A stretch of 64,000 nucleotides of DNA, from the NCBI GenBank assembly GCA_029582165.1, contig CM055892.1, positions 12,938,754 through 13,002,753 on the forward strand, read 5' to 3'. The stretch comes from Portulaca oleracea. Taxonomy: Eukaryota > Streptophyta > Magnoliopsida > Caryophyllales > Portulacaceae. This document shows positions 53,250-63,480 of the stretch, one piece after another. The notes beneath the pieces are model-generated. The model made no database searches. It saw only the letters and a list, made by a program, of their open reading frames with translations, and was not told where the DNA came from. The stretch's first letter is position 1. Every line of letters starts with the position of its first letter. Position numbers and translations under genes: made by a program.

Positions 53250-54810
53250 TTACCCATAATCGCCGTCTTCATCGTTGTCCCAAATGCCATTGATGCATAG
53301 GTCCCTAGGATATTCGGGAGTTGTTGGGACATGGTGTCCCACTTCAACTATGAGGGATGATGGATCAATTTTCACGGTAACACTAAAGATAACGTTCGCG
53401 TGCTCAGGCATGGGATTATCCTTGTTGTTGGGCTTTCTCGCCACCTTCGGTACAGGAAGTGTCCCTGCTTTTATCATATCTTCGAACTTGTTCTTAAGGG
53501 TTCAACACTTTTCAGTATGATGCCTCTGTAGTGATGGCAACAACAGAAATGGTTTGGGTCCTAGTTCTTTCCCTTTACCTCTGGCTCACCGCTTGGTAAG
53601 GGTAATACAAGAATCCCCTTTTTGACCAGCTTGCCGGGAGCATGTGCATATGAACATAGAAAGGTGTATACATCTTGTACTTGGGTACAAACAGTCCTCG
53701 AAGTTCGATGGAGTTAGTCTCAACAATTTTGGGAGGGTGGCTAGGCACGCTAGTTGCCCTCCTACAGGAACTAGATCCTTTCCAACCAGGTGCTGAGGTG
53801 TTTTTCTCATTGTTCATGGCTTCCAATTGTATACAGGTGTCCTTTGATTAATCGAAGTCTTTGATGACATGATAACCCAGATGATGGGACAGGCTACTCT
53901 TGAGACCTTGCTAGAAAGTGGATAGTTGTAAACGCAAGGGTATCATCTCATTGATGTGAGACAATTTGGTGTGCCACCTATTGAAATAATTGAGGAAGAG
54001 CTCATAATCTCTTTGCTTCATTGCAGTCAAGTCATCCACAGTGACTTGCTTCTTTTGGATACCGCTATAGTGGTTGATGAAGGCCTTAAACAACTCGTTC
54101 TAGTCAGCCTTGATTTGAGGTGACAAGGCATGATACCATACTTTGCCTCTCCATCTAGGGTGGTTGGGAAGACTGTAGAGTACAGGTCAATATCTATTCT
54201 GTTAAGAGGAGCTAGTCACATGAATTCCTCAATATGATGAGTAAGATTCTCAGATGGCTTGAATATGATGTTGGGCATTTCCACTTTGTTAGCTACCTTC
54301 ATGACCATATTTGTGGGTAGGGGTACATCCGTGTATTTGTCAGCAAATGTTGGAACAATGCTCATTATCTTGGTAAGACTTTCCAACTTTTGTTCTAAGG
54401 CCTTCATGGAAGGATCTTTTGCGACTTTGGGAGTCTCCAAAGCAGTATTAGACCTCCCTTTGAATGATCTTGAACCTCCATACTCATCCCCGGCAGGTGT
54501 CTTCATGAGTTCGGGCTCGGATTCGTACCCATTGATTTCCACATCAGCATCATCTCCTTCAAGGTTTAGGCTCAACTTCTCATTGATCTTTCTGGTGGCC
54601 TGCAACATGCTATCCATCACTTGTTACTCATGGAACCTTTTCTCGATCTTCTATTCTTGTTCAAGAGAGTATGCAAAGACCAAACCCTGCATCTTGGTAT
54701 AAAGGTCCCCCAACAGCTTAAAAATGTTAGTCTTAGCGCCTTGGATAGGGATCTCCTGGAATCGTTCCTCCCCCAAGATGACTCATCGAATTTTTGTGAG
54801 TGCATGGCCT
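53250..54810 (-). pseudogene. Ty3/gypsy (Tat-like) gag remnant
   Basis: Minus-strand pieces in order are: an N-terminal piece from ATG 54,805 (MHSQKFDESSWGR); 54,216-54,620 (a coiled-coil-like MKALEQKLESLTKIMS, then PLPTNMVMKVANKVEMPNI); 53,911-54,093 (the gag core VTVDDLTAMKQRDYELFLNY); and 53,250-53,477 (MIKAGTLPVPKVARKPNNKD, the post-knuckle spacer). The order and motifs fit a Tat-lineage gypsy gag. Frameshifts break it between pieces. No pol was seen downstream. Confidence 0.55.
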
Positions 54811-54839
54811 AACTCTATATGGACTTAACATGTACAACA

Positions 54840-57220
54840 AGATTATCTATTGGGTCATTACTTGGATTGAGTCACGACGGGCTCTTTTTTTTTTTTTGCA
54901 CACATTTTTTTTACGGGCTCAGATCCGAGTAAAATAAGCAATCGTAATTCAAACATAAGGATATCATAAAGGACATGATAGAACCAACAAATAGGATATG
55001 GACCTCGTAAACCTGACTTTGTGATCCAGCAAAAATCAATGGGCTAGAAATGGCTAAAAGCATCTAGCCTATGGCTTTTTGCATGGGCCACACAATTAGG
55101 TTAGTTGGGTCAGAAAAGAGCCTACAAAAGGGGAAAACCATACGATCTTGCCTCTGTCCTTGGCTCATCTCTTTGGGTCATTAGGTGATTCTATGCCGGC
55201 TAATACAACATCCGACATGAACTAGGCTAACTCGACCCCTTTTTTATATGTACTTTTTTTTTTTTTTTTTACAAAACGGTATACAACAAGCACATAGCAT
55301 ACAAATGAAGGGTTAATCCCAACCAAGGTTCTAAGTTTATGGATTACTAGGTTCGAGATAAGATGAGGTGCCACATGTTCTCATCTTGGTGCACTCCAGC
55401 CATATAGAATTTATAGGTAAAGTGTGTTAGGCGTTGCTCGTCGGACTTCAAGGAAGCCTTAGAGTATAATATGGGTGAGACGAGATACCAAATGCTTGGC
55501 GATGTAGAGTGCATCACACAAGTAGTGGTTGCTCGCTCTCGGGACCAATCCTAGGTTAATCCTAAACCAATGCTTTTAAAAGATCCGAGAGTAGCCTGGT
55601 ATGCAAGATGCCTAAAAGAATAATAAAACCGCAAAACAAATCAACTTTTCCCTTTTACAATTTCAAAATAAATAGATTTTTTTCAAGTTTTACCCTCTTT
55701 TTAAGTTTAAATCTCTAGTGAAGTCACCAATTTGTAGGACCTCGGAAAAAGGTGTAGCCCTTTCCCGTTGCACTACTTAGGCGTGATTGAGAGCCGACTA
55801 AGGTTGCTTAATTCTTAAATAAGGATGCCTTTGCTTTTAATAAAACTTTTTTCGATTCTTTAAGCATCCTAAACTTGTAAATTCATTGAAGAACAATCAT
55901 TTCGGTTAGAGATGCTAAATCATATCGATCCCGTACCCACTATAGCCAAAAAGAAGAACCGGAGCCACTGGATTGGCCCATAGGCCAGACGACCTATGTA
56001 TGGGCTAGGCCAGCGGCCCACTAGGTCCATAGCCTAGGAAATGGGCTAGAAAGAAGGCAAGGTCGTATGACCTTCCCTTGGTTCTACCCCATTTCCTCCT
56101 CAGTTGACTCTTTAATGTTGGTTCCGGGAGAGATATTGATTCATCCTGTTAAACAGAAACAAAAGTCACAGAAATGAATTTCGCAAGTTAGGATAGAAAG
56201 GAGTCACCAGTTGATTTTAAGAAATCAACAAACCAAAGAAAGAACAATAAAAACTCCGGTCTACGAACCCGAATTCCGAGCCCGAAGGTAAGGTTACGAG
56301 TCCAAAAGTTAAAGATTCTTGGACTTGCATGTTTTGAAAACAGACTCTACTAAAATTGATATTGAAATGTAATAGAGCAATGAGAAGTTTGAAAGAAGTT
56401 TCGCGATGTTATATTCGTGTCATGCAAACATGATGATTACTTACAAAATAATGTATAAGAATAGCGTAAATGAATTCCAAGGTTACATGATGACAAATGA
56501 ACAATCTAACCTCGTCTAAACGCAAAGTATGCAAGATGGTTGTAGGTAGTAGAAAACCAACGTTAATACGTCGAAGTTCTTTCGATACCGGCGAAACAAT
56601 AATATCGAGACTTTTGTATGAGAAATGGGAGAAGAGGAGGAGAATGTTTTGGATGATTTTTGAGAGGGATTGTTGATGATTCAGATGGTAGGATGGGGGG
56701 TATTTATAAGTGAGGAGAAGGGTTGATGGAGAAGAAGGGTTGATGGAGATGGAAGGAGGGGGGCATGATCAACATTTCAAGCCCCATATCCACCTTAAAA
56801 TTCGTCTGGCCTTTGACTCTGCATGAGTCAAAAGCACGAAAGTGTATATCGTGGGATTCTTTACCGGGAGTTGGTGCGGATGACGTGGCAGTATCGGCCA
56901 GGCGACCTATGTAGGGTTTTCACACGGACCAATGATGTGGAAATGTGCGTGGGCCGATCATTGGGCTAGCGAAAGCCAGACGACTTTTACAACCAGTTAT
57001 GGGCCTTCGCACTGCTTTGGGCCTGTTTTGTGGGCTTGGTTGCTTTTGTGAGGGCTGGTGGCTTTTGTTTGCCAAAGTCCCAGTGGCTTTTGATCCATTT
57101 TATTCTTCTTGCTTTCTTTGTTTTTGCCTCAGTGTATTTTTCAGTACAAAATCCGATTTCTACAAATATTACCCAGTATTGGAATTAGTACCTAATCGAT
57201 TAGTTAAGTAGAGTGGACTA
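54840..57220 (-). mobile_element. Probable leader/LTR region of the gypsy gag remnant
   Basis: No genes were found. 56,200-56,370 (GGAGTCACCAGTTGATTTTA, GGTAAGGTTACGAGTCC, ACAGACTCTACTAAA) is related to blocks in L5 and at 34,480-34,620 in the minus orientation. Direct LTR partners and boundaries could not be fixed. Two T-runs occur at about 54,886 and 55,256. Confidence 0.35.
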
Positions 57221-57411
57221 AACTCCCTTAGTAATCAGTTAAAAACCTAAAAGTTTATCACTTTTCTAGTTTTAGTTTAGAAAATCATAAAAACAACAAT
57301 CCTTGGACGATCTAGCATCCTTTATAGATAGTCTAGTGTGTAGACTGAGTAAGTCCTCGAGAGAAAGACCTTGATATACAACATTGTACCCTGTGTACTT
57401 GCGGCGTATCA
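57221..57411 (+). mobile_element. 3' end of an Athila-like LTR
   Basis: The stretch TAGCATCCTTTATAGATAG...GTGTACTTGCGGCGTATCA ends in CA directly before a primer-binding-site-like sequence. The solo LTR end at 59,621-59,759 is a diverged relative (CTAGCATCCTTTATAGTGA...GTATACTTGCGG). Confidence 0.5.
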
Positions 57412-57436
57412 AATTTTTGGCGTCGTTACCGGGGAC
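57412..57436 (+). other. Athila-type primer-binding site
   Basis: TTTTTGGCGTCGTTACCGGGGA differs by two bases from TTTTTGGCGCCGTTGCCGGGGA. I know that sequence as the Athila-type primer site, usually assigned to Asp tRNA. It directly follows the LTR end at 57,411. Confidence 0.6.
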
Positions 57437-57548
57437 TTGTTTCCCTAACTGCCATTAGATGAAGACACTTTGGTTGACTAGGTTTTTATTGCTTTCCTAA
57501 AAACTAAAAAAATAAAAGTAAAATAAAAACTTTCAAAAATATAAAAAT

Positions 57549-57722
57549 ATGGCAATTCTTGATTTTCCTCAATTTGAACATGAGTTATTTTGACATTATT
57601 TTGAGCAATTATGTGTTATTCCTGTTCCATGTGATATCATGTTAGAAAAATATGAATTTCTTCACATTGTTGTTGAAGGAGTGAACATAGAAACCCGTAA
57701 TATTTTAGAATATTTGGGTTTT
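57549..57722 (+). pseudogene. Small frame downstream of the primer site, cut by a solo LTR
   Basis: From ATG 57,549 it reads MAILDFPQFEHELF, a stop, then CDIMLEKYEFLHIVVEGVN and ILEYLGF up to the solo LTR insertion. It has coding character but no family that I recognise. It lies in the 5' part of the Athila-like internal region. Confidence 0.35.
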
Positions 57723-59759
57723 TGATAAGTGATTTTTATATAGTATTTTTTAGGTAATTAACTTGTATATTTTAGTCGATTTTCTAATATAATCTTGTAT
57801 TTTTATATCAAAATTCCGTAATATTCTTCACTTGGTCGGGAATTAGTTTATTTTGCAGAATTTAGTAAAATTCCCCTAAAAACCAAGAAAAATGAGGAAA
57901 AAGGAGAAGAAATTGAAGAAGAGAAATTGAAGAGGAGAAATTAAAGAATAAATTGAAGGAAAGGAAGAGATTTGATGAATTATAATTGAAGAAGAAAATA
58001 AGAAGAGAAATTGTAGAAAATAATTAAAAGAGAAGAAGAAGAAGAGAGAGAATGAAAGAAAGAAGAGGTTGGCCCATAAACAATCACGGCCCATCAGCAA
58101 CATCAACTTACACTTGACGCAGCAAATCACAGCAAGCATCACACATCCAGCACCTGTCCAAGCCCTCAACAGTAGCATACAACATTCGACGCAGCAGCTG
58201 ATGCACGCACAAGTCAAGCAACAACAGCCAGCAGCACTCACGTACATTGTCCGATTCACCAGCAGGGTTTGCCTCATCTTCACCAGCGCCCATTCTCACT
58301 AGCATCAGCACAACTCCAAGCATTCCCCAGCCAGCCTTCACACATCTCACCAAGTAAACGCTGACATGCATGCATCATGATCATCACTATTGATCATGAT
58401 CAGCGCTTGATGATCACAAACAAGAGCAGCAAGCAGCGGCCATGACCCGATGGCAGCGTTTGATCACATCACTTGCTAAGCGCTTAAAGGCCAAAGTCCA
58501 CGACAGCACCAGCACGAAGCAACTGCATCAGCAACAAAACGCTAGCAACGCGCGCGCGCTTCATCCCCCTTGCCAGCGCCGATCGCCTAAAGACAACGCT
58601 GGAAGCGTGCTCTTCAAGACACCAGCGCCCAAGGCAGATTGAGAGCCCATATCACATGCTGGCAGCGTTTGCTCCACCGCTGGCCGCCTTTGTGTTCCGT
58701 CTCGTTTATAGAATTTTGTCCGCCGCATCATTCACAAAGGATATCAATTTAGGGTTTCTGCAATAATTCTCTCCCTTGGGGAGAATAAAAACCCTACCCC
58801 TCCTTTATCTATCTATCCACGTTTAGTTTAGGTTTTATTTTCTTAATTCTCTCCCTTCGGGGAGAAGAGGATCGAACAATTTATCAGTTTATTTCACACG
58901 CCGTTTAGAATAGGGTTTCCTTTGTATTTTCCTCCCTTCGGGGACCCGTTCTAGCAGATTAGGAACAAAAGAGGAGAAGGAGATCGAATCGGGTGACACG
59001 AAGAGATCGAATTCGACGACTTGGATGTTCAGTTTAATTTCTATTCTCTTTAAGTTTTGTTATTCAGTTTTTATTATCATTTTCCTAGTTTTATTATTAT
59101 GAGTACTTAGTTTATTTGTTTGGGGGGTAAACTCGATGTCTTTTGATTTATTATGAATACAGTCTCGGTGTGAAGTTATCCCTTTTATTCGTTTAATCTT
59201 CGCAATTTATTTGTCATAGTAAAATCTGGCTAACCGCCTTATACTTGGTATTAGATTCTTGATAACATGACGAAAGTTTGAATCATGAATTGGAAAGACG
59301 TAGATTGAATAGGCGTAGAAAATAACTAGAAATAATGATTCTTGCCTAAAGTCGACTATAATCAGTTCTTATCTTTGATTAGATTAAATAGTTAGAAATA
59401 ATGTTTAGTTTAATCACTGTAACTCACCTCGAATCGAAAGATTGCTGTGAAAGGGCCAAAAAGATTATGGACTCCGAATTATCTTGTTACTTTACGCCGG
59501 GATTGTTGATTAGTTAATTGATTGATTAGAGTGGACTATCCTGAACTCTTTTAATTATTAGAAAGAATCCTTTAATTTCCTGCTTTCGTAGTTTAGTTTT
59601 ATAATTCATTACCACAACCCTTTGATCGACCTAGCATCCTTTATAGTGAACTAGTTTAGTGCGTAGTTGAACACAAGTCCTTGAGAGAGAACGACATTTT
59701 ATTACTACACAGACCCGTATACTTGCGGTACATAGACCTGATACGTTTAGGGCCTGTCA
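57723..59759 (+). mobile_element. Solo LTR with 5-bp duplication
   Basis: It starts TGATAAGTGATTTTTATAT and ends GGGCCTGTCA (2,037 bp), and is flanked by GTTTT at 57,718-57,722 and 59,760-59,764. There is no second LTR or coding region, so an element has collapsed by LTR-LTR recombination. It carries GC-rich module words at about 58,540-58,690 (CTTGCCAGCGCCG, ACGCTGGAAGCG, GCTGGCAGCG). Its 3' end is related to the Athila-like LTR at 57,221-57,411. Orientation is from that relationship. Confidence 0.75.
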
Positions 59760-60018
59760 GTTTTATGATAAAGCTTGAGAATTACTTGAATGACTTCCAT
59801 ATGATATATGATTTTGAAATTCTAATTGTGCATCTGAGTATTTTTTTTCCTTAATCCTTGTGCATCTCATGCTAGTTCATATATTCAACCCCGCAATTTG
59901 ATTACTTGTGCTTTATGTTATTCTTTTGAACATGATTATTCTACTTTCCTTAGTTATTTTAGACTTGTATTTTTAGTGAAGGCAATGTTCGAAAAAACAA
60001 ACTGAGACAATCGACTTG

Positions 60019-60864
60019 ATGCGAAGGTGTGACTTGTTGCATGACATTGACCATAGTTCTAATTCTTCCTATTTTAATGATGGAATATGTGATGATAGTA
60101 AGTCTACTGTCCCTTTAGAAACCAGTCTAGATGAAATTTTGAACCTTCTTGAGGAATCTTTGCCAATTGTTGATCCATCTTATCCTAGTTTACCTGAAGA
60201 CACTGCTGATGGTGTTTCTATTTTTCATGATACTCCCTTACCTTTTTCTCAGTCGACGGGGTTTGTGGTGAGTGAGTCATATGGGTCAAATGCTAGGTAT
60301 GAAGATGATTTTTCACATCATGAGTTACTTGATATTATTTATAAGAAACCAAGCGAAAAGGTTGATAGTGAATTAAATCTTTCTGACACGGACCCTGATA
60401 ACATTATACTATTTGATCCCAATGACTTATCTGACGCTTCTATTCCTTTTTTACCACCTTCAATTTCGCGCAAAATCCTTAAGGAACCCATGCCTCACGA
60501 AAAGACCTTTGATGTTCAAGTTAAAGTAGGACATGAGGTTAACTCTTGTGTTTTAAGGGACGAAACCAACAATCTTTTTGATGAGTTGTCCTTAGGTAAA
60601 TTAAGAGGTTATGCCCCCTCCCTTGGTCCATATTATATATACCTAGAGGACTCTTTTAGGAAAATCTCGTGGACCACATATTTTAATTCTTTTGATGTTT
60701 CTAGTGAGTTTGATCTATTGAAGAGAGTGCTACTAACATTTTCTTTTATGAGTTTTCGGTTGCTCTCTTATTTGCTACCTTGCAGACCGCATGATGAAGA
60801 GTTTGACAAGCTACTGAGGGTATTGACGACATCCGAAGCGGAGACCTCCATCTTAACTTTTTAA
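60019..60864 (+). CDS. Unknown 281-residue transposon-linked open frame
   Basis: This is the longest intact frame of unknown function in the window. It starts at ATG 60,019 (MRRCDLLHDIDHSSN) and ends with TAA at 60,862-60,864. The N-terminal half is acidic and Ser/Asp-rich (for example SDTDPDNIILFDPNDLSD). The second half has LGKLRGYAPSLGPYYIYLED, a hydrophobic stretch FSFMSFRLLSYLLPC and a charged tail (HDEEFDKLLRVL). No zinc knuckle, protease, RT or integrase motif is present. It follows the Athila-like primer site on the same strand. Some plant Tat/Ogre elements carry an extra frame between primer site and gag, so that is one possibility. It may be a decayed larger gene. I cannot assign a function. 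Confidence 0.5.
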   Translation: MRRCDLLHDIDHSSNSSYFNDGICDDSKSTVPLETSLDEILNLLEESLPIVDPSYPSLPEDTADGVSIFHDTPLPFSQSTGFVVSESYGSNARYEDDFSHHELLDIIYKKPSEKVDSELNLSDTDPDNIILFDPNDLSDASIPFLPPSISRKILKEPMPHEKTFDVQVKVGHEVNSCVLRDETNNLFDELSLGKLRGYAPSLGPYYIYLEDSFRKISWTTYFNSFDVSSEFDLLKRVLLTFSFMSFRLLSYLLPCRPHDEEFDKLLRVLTTSEAETSILTF

Positions 60865-60869
60865 CATAG

Positions 60870-61400
60870 TTTATTTTAATTTTTAGAGTTCTAATTTTTC
60901 TTAATTATAATTTTTCTAATTATAATTTTTTTCAAAATTTATTTTTTTTTCAAAATTTAATTCTCGATTTTGATTCGTGTATTTGTTTATTTGATTTTCA
61001 GGGTGCTAATATTTTTTTTTATGAGTGTTTATTTGATTTCTGAAGGGGGGGGAAGAGGGGAATAAGAGGAAAGGAAAAGAAATGAGCGAATTTAGATGGA
61101 GAAAGAAGGAAAAAGAAAGAAAATGGGCAAAAAGGGAGACGTGGCCTGTGCCTCAAAACCGTGAGAGGTGCGCCTCCCAATTTTTTTGGACTTCATTCCC
61201 AATTCTTTCTTTTTTAGCCAATTTTCAAATCCCTAACTTCATACAAACGATGCAGCCTTCTTCTTTCCCCCTTCACCTCAGCCCACGCCCCTACACCTCG
61301 ACCTACGCCATGCTCCCTAGTCGCGACTCTCGTCCCTCCCTTCTTCTTTCTCCTTTCTCCTTCTTCCTTCTTCCTTCTTCTTTTCTCCTGCTGCTCACCC
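60870..61400 (+). other. T-rich then GC-module-like stretch
   Basis: T-rich to 61,030, then a G-run and a purine tract at 61,045-61,080 and GC-rich words (GAGACGTGGCCTGTGCCTC, GAGGTGCGCCTCCC, 61,130-61,180), similar in style to the LTR modules. This could be an LTR start after a polypurine tract (TGAAGGGGGGGG at about 61,042). No boundary was proven. Confidence 0.35.
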
Positions 61401-61405
61401 CGAAC

Positions 61406-61717
61406 TGTGAAATAATGGACTTGAGCCCAATTCAACCCCAAAAGCTAGCTTAGGAGGTTGAGGCACCCAAGCCATTATAAACACCACAATATGGGTGTCA
61501 AAGGCCGATGTGGGACAACTCAACACGCCCCCCTCACCACGAGGCGCAGACAACTGCGGGCGTGGCCCCAACATCAATGACCCTGGCTCTGATACCATGT
61601 GAAATAATGGACTTGAGCCCAATTCAACCCCAAAAGCTAGCTTAGGAGGTTGAGGCACCCAAGCCATTATAAACACCACAATATGGGTGTCAAAGGCCGA
61701 TGTGGGACAACTCAACA
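61406..61717 (-). mobile_element. TRIM retrotransposon, complete and young
   Basis: Two 120-bp LTRs (61,406-61,525 and 61,598-61,717) appear identical on inspection. On the minus strand they start TGTTGAGTTGTCCCACATCG and end TTATTTCACA. The primer-binding site TGGTATCAGAGCC is the complement of 61,585-61,597. The purine tract GTGGTGAGGGGGGCG (complement of 61,526-61,540) precedes the 3' LTR. A 5-bp duplication CGAAC flanks it (61,401-61,405 and 61,718-61,722). The internal region is only 72 bp and encodes nothing. Confidence 0.9.
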
Positions 61718-61739
61718 CGAACCCCACCTCACTCACTGT

Positions 61740-62354
61740 CTTTCACTCGACTTCCTTCCACTTCATTCTTCCCTTTGAATTTTCAGATCTAGAACTCCAT
61801 TAATATATTTTTGCAAGCTTTGCTCTTTCTAGTGTTCAAACAACATCAAGGTATGATTTTTGCTTATTTTTTTCAACTTTATTGTTACCTGCTAGTATTT
61901 GTGGTGTTTTAATGCAAACTTCATAGTATATACTTTGATGTGTTGCTCCAATTCACCATCATTCATGCTCATTTCTTGGTTACACTTGCTTGGTAACTTT
62001 TGATGCTAGTTATTATGTTTAGGTTGTTTAAATTGTTAAGTTTTATATCCTTTTTGTTAATATGCATGACTAAAGCAATGTTCTTGTTGGTTGGAGGTTA
62101 ATGTGATGGATTTTGAATTGGATATGATGAGTCTCTGTTTTAGAGGTGTGTAGTTGGACTATACTGTGTTCTTAAATGCTAGTGTTGAGTGTTTAAGGAG
62201 AGAAATTCTGAACCTTGCATATTTGTGAAGTTATGTGCAAGCATGAGGGAGTATCGATTGTTGTAAAGTTGTTGTGAATTTGATGTACATTGTTAAAATT
62301 TCGCTTTATCAATCATTGTCATGGTTTGGACACTCACATTGGGTTATTGTTTAG
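61740..62354 (+). other. Leader region upstream of the Athila-like frame
   Basis: AT-rich, with no gene. A splice-donor-like ATCAAGGTATG at about 61,847 and an acceptor-like GTTTAG directly before ATG 62,355 could mark a leader intron of about 500 bp, but this is inference. Confidence 0.35.
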
Positions 62355-63480
62355 ATGGTACAAACAACGAACGTGAGTTTTACCGCCGGTGATCCCGACG
62401 ATGACATTGCGGGTGGTAGCCGCAAATGTAAGGCCACCGCAACGGAGATAGGAAAACTAAAGGTCACTCCTTCGAGGGACACCCACCAAAACAACCCTTT
62501 CAACTTTGAATGGCCAGCTAAGGAGAGGTATGTTTCCCTTTCCAAACGCTCTATTACCCCTACCAAGTATTTACATGAATGTTTTCTACGTGATTGTGGG
62601 TCGTTAGATGATGTCCTTTAGCTTTTGAAGCGTGGCCATATGTCTCAGTTAGCTCGTATTAACAATTTTACCTTAGATCAATATCCCTAGAGTTCATGAG
62701 CACTATAGAGGTCACCCTTTAAGGGCGGGATGGGTTGATTTCATTTCAGTTGCTTGAACAACCCCGCCAAATGACGATATCCAAGTTTGCCCGGGTGTTT
62801 GGGCTTCCTGAGAAGTCCTACCGCACTGAGGTCGTCATCCCAAACAATTGGGATAGACGTGGTTTTTTCCAAGGGATCTCGGGTAGCGACACCCCCTCCA
62901 TCCACATTCACAACTTAGCTCATAGTTACACACATCGTGTCCTATCTTGCGGGATCGGGAGAGCGGGTAGTTCCAACAAGGCCACTAAGGGCGACATGCT
63001 TATGTTGTACGCCATACTAAATGGCGATGACACAGCTGACCCTGCCACCCTTTTTGCCTCACACATATCGCATATCCCCAACTCCAATGCGGAGATTGTG
63101 ATTATATTGGGGGTTACATCACCCACCTAGCCCACCATTTCAGATACCGGACCGACCCTAGTTCCCCAGACAGAGTTCCGGGTAGTATCTGGCTTGATGG
63201 GGACCGATGTCGAACCCTTGGATTGTGTGGTTTTGATAGTTCATATCAGTGTATGTGGATTTACCCAAATAATGTCTGTTGCCCTTACCCCACGATCGCC
63301 TCTTTGTATGTGACCCAGCCAATATCCTCTAGCGTCCCCTCATCCCCAATGCCCCGATGCCCTAAGCCCCTCTTGAGCCCGAACCCTAAGAGCAGCCTAT
63401 CCCCTATGTCCCCTTCGACGCTCAAGCGAGTTTTAACTCGCTTAGTGAGTGTTTCCGTGACCTTAGGCTTGTAGTTAGTG
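62355..63480 (+). pseudogene. Athila-type ORF1/gag remnant
   Basis: ATG 62,355 opens an 88-codon frame. It contains NPFNFEWPAKERYVSLSKRS and ITPTKYLHECFLRDCGSLDD, the pattern of Athila ORF1 proteins (a residue FEW/FxxxxAKERY block, then a TKYxxE block). A stop at 62,621 and two more in the linker are followed by an open stretch at 62,735-63,130. That stretch holds MTISKFARVFGLPEKSYRT and TKGDMLMLYAILNGDDTADP, again typical of Athila ORF1, then more stops. It is decayed. Pol is not visible before the window ends. Confidence 0.55.

Noticed and set aside
9901..61597. tRNA genes, from TGGTATCAGAGC-type matches
   Set aside because: The matches are 12-13 nt only, directly next to LTR ends. They are primer-binding sites. 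No cloverleaf could be formed from flanking sequence.
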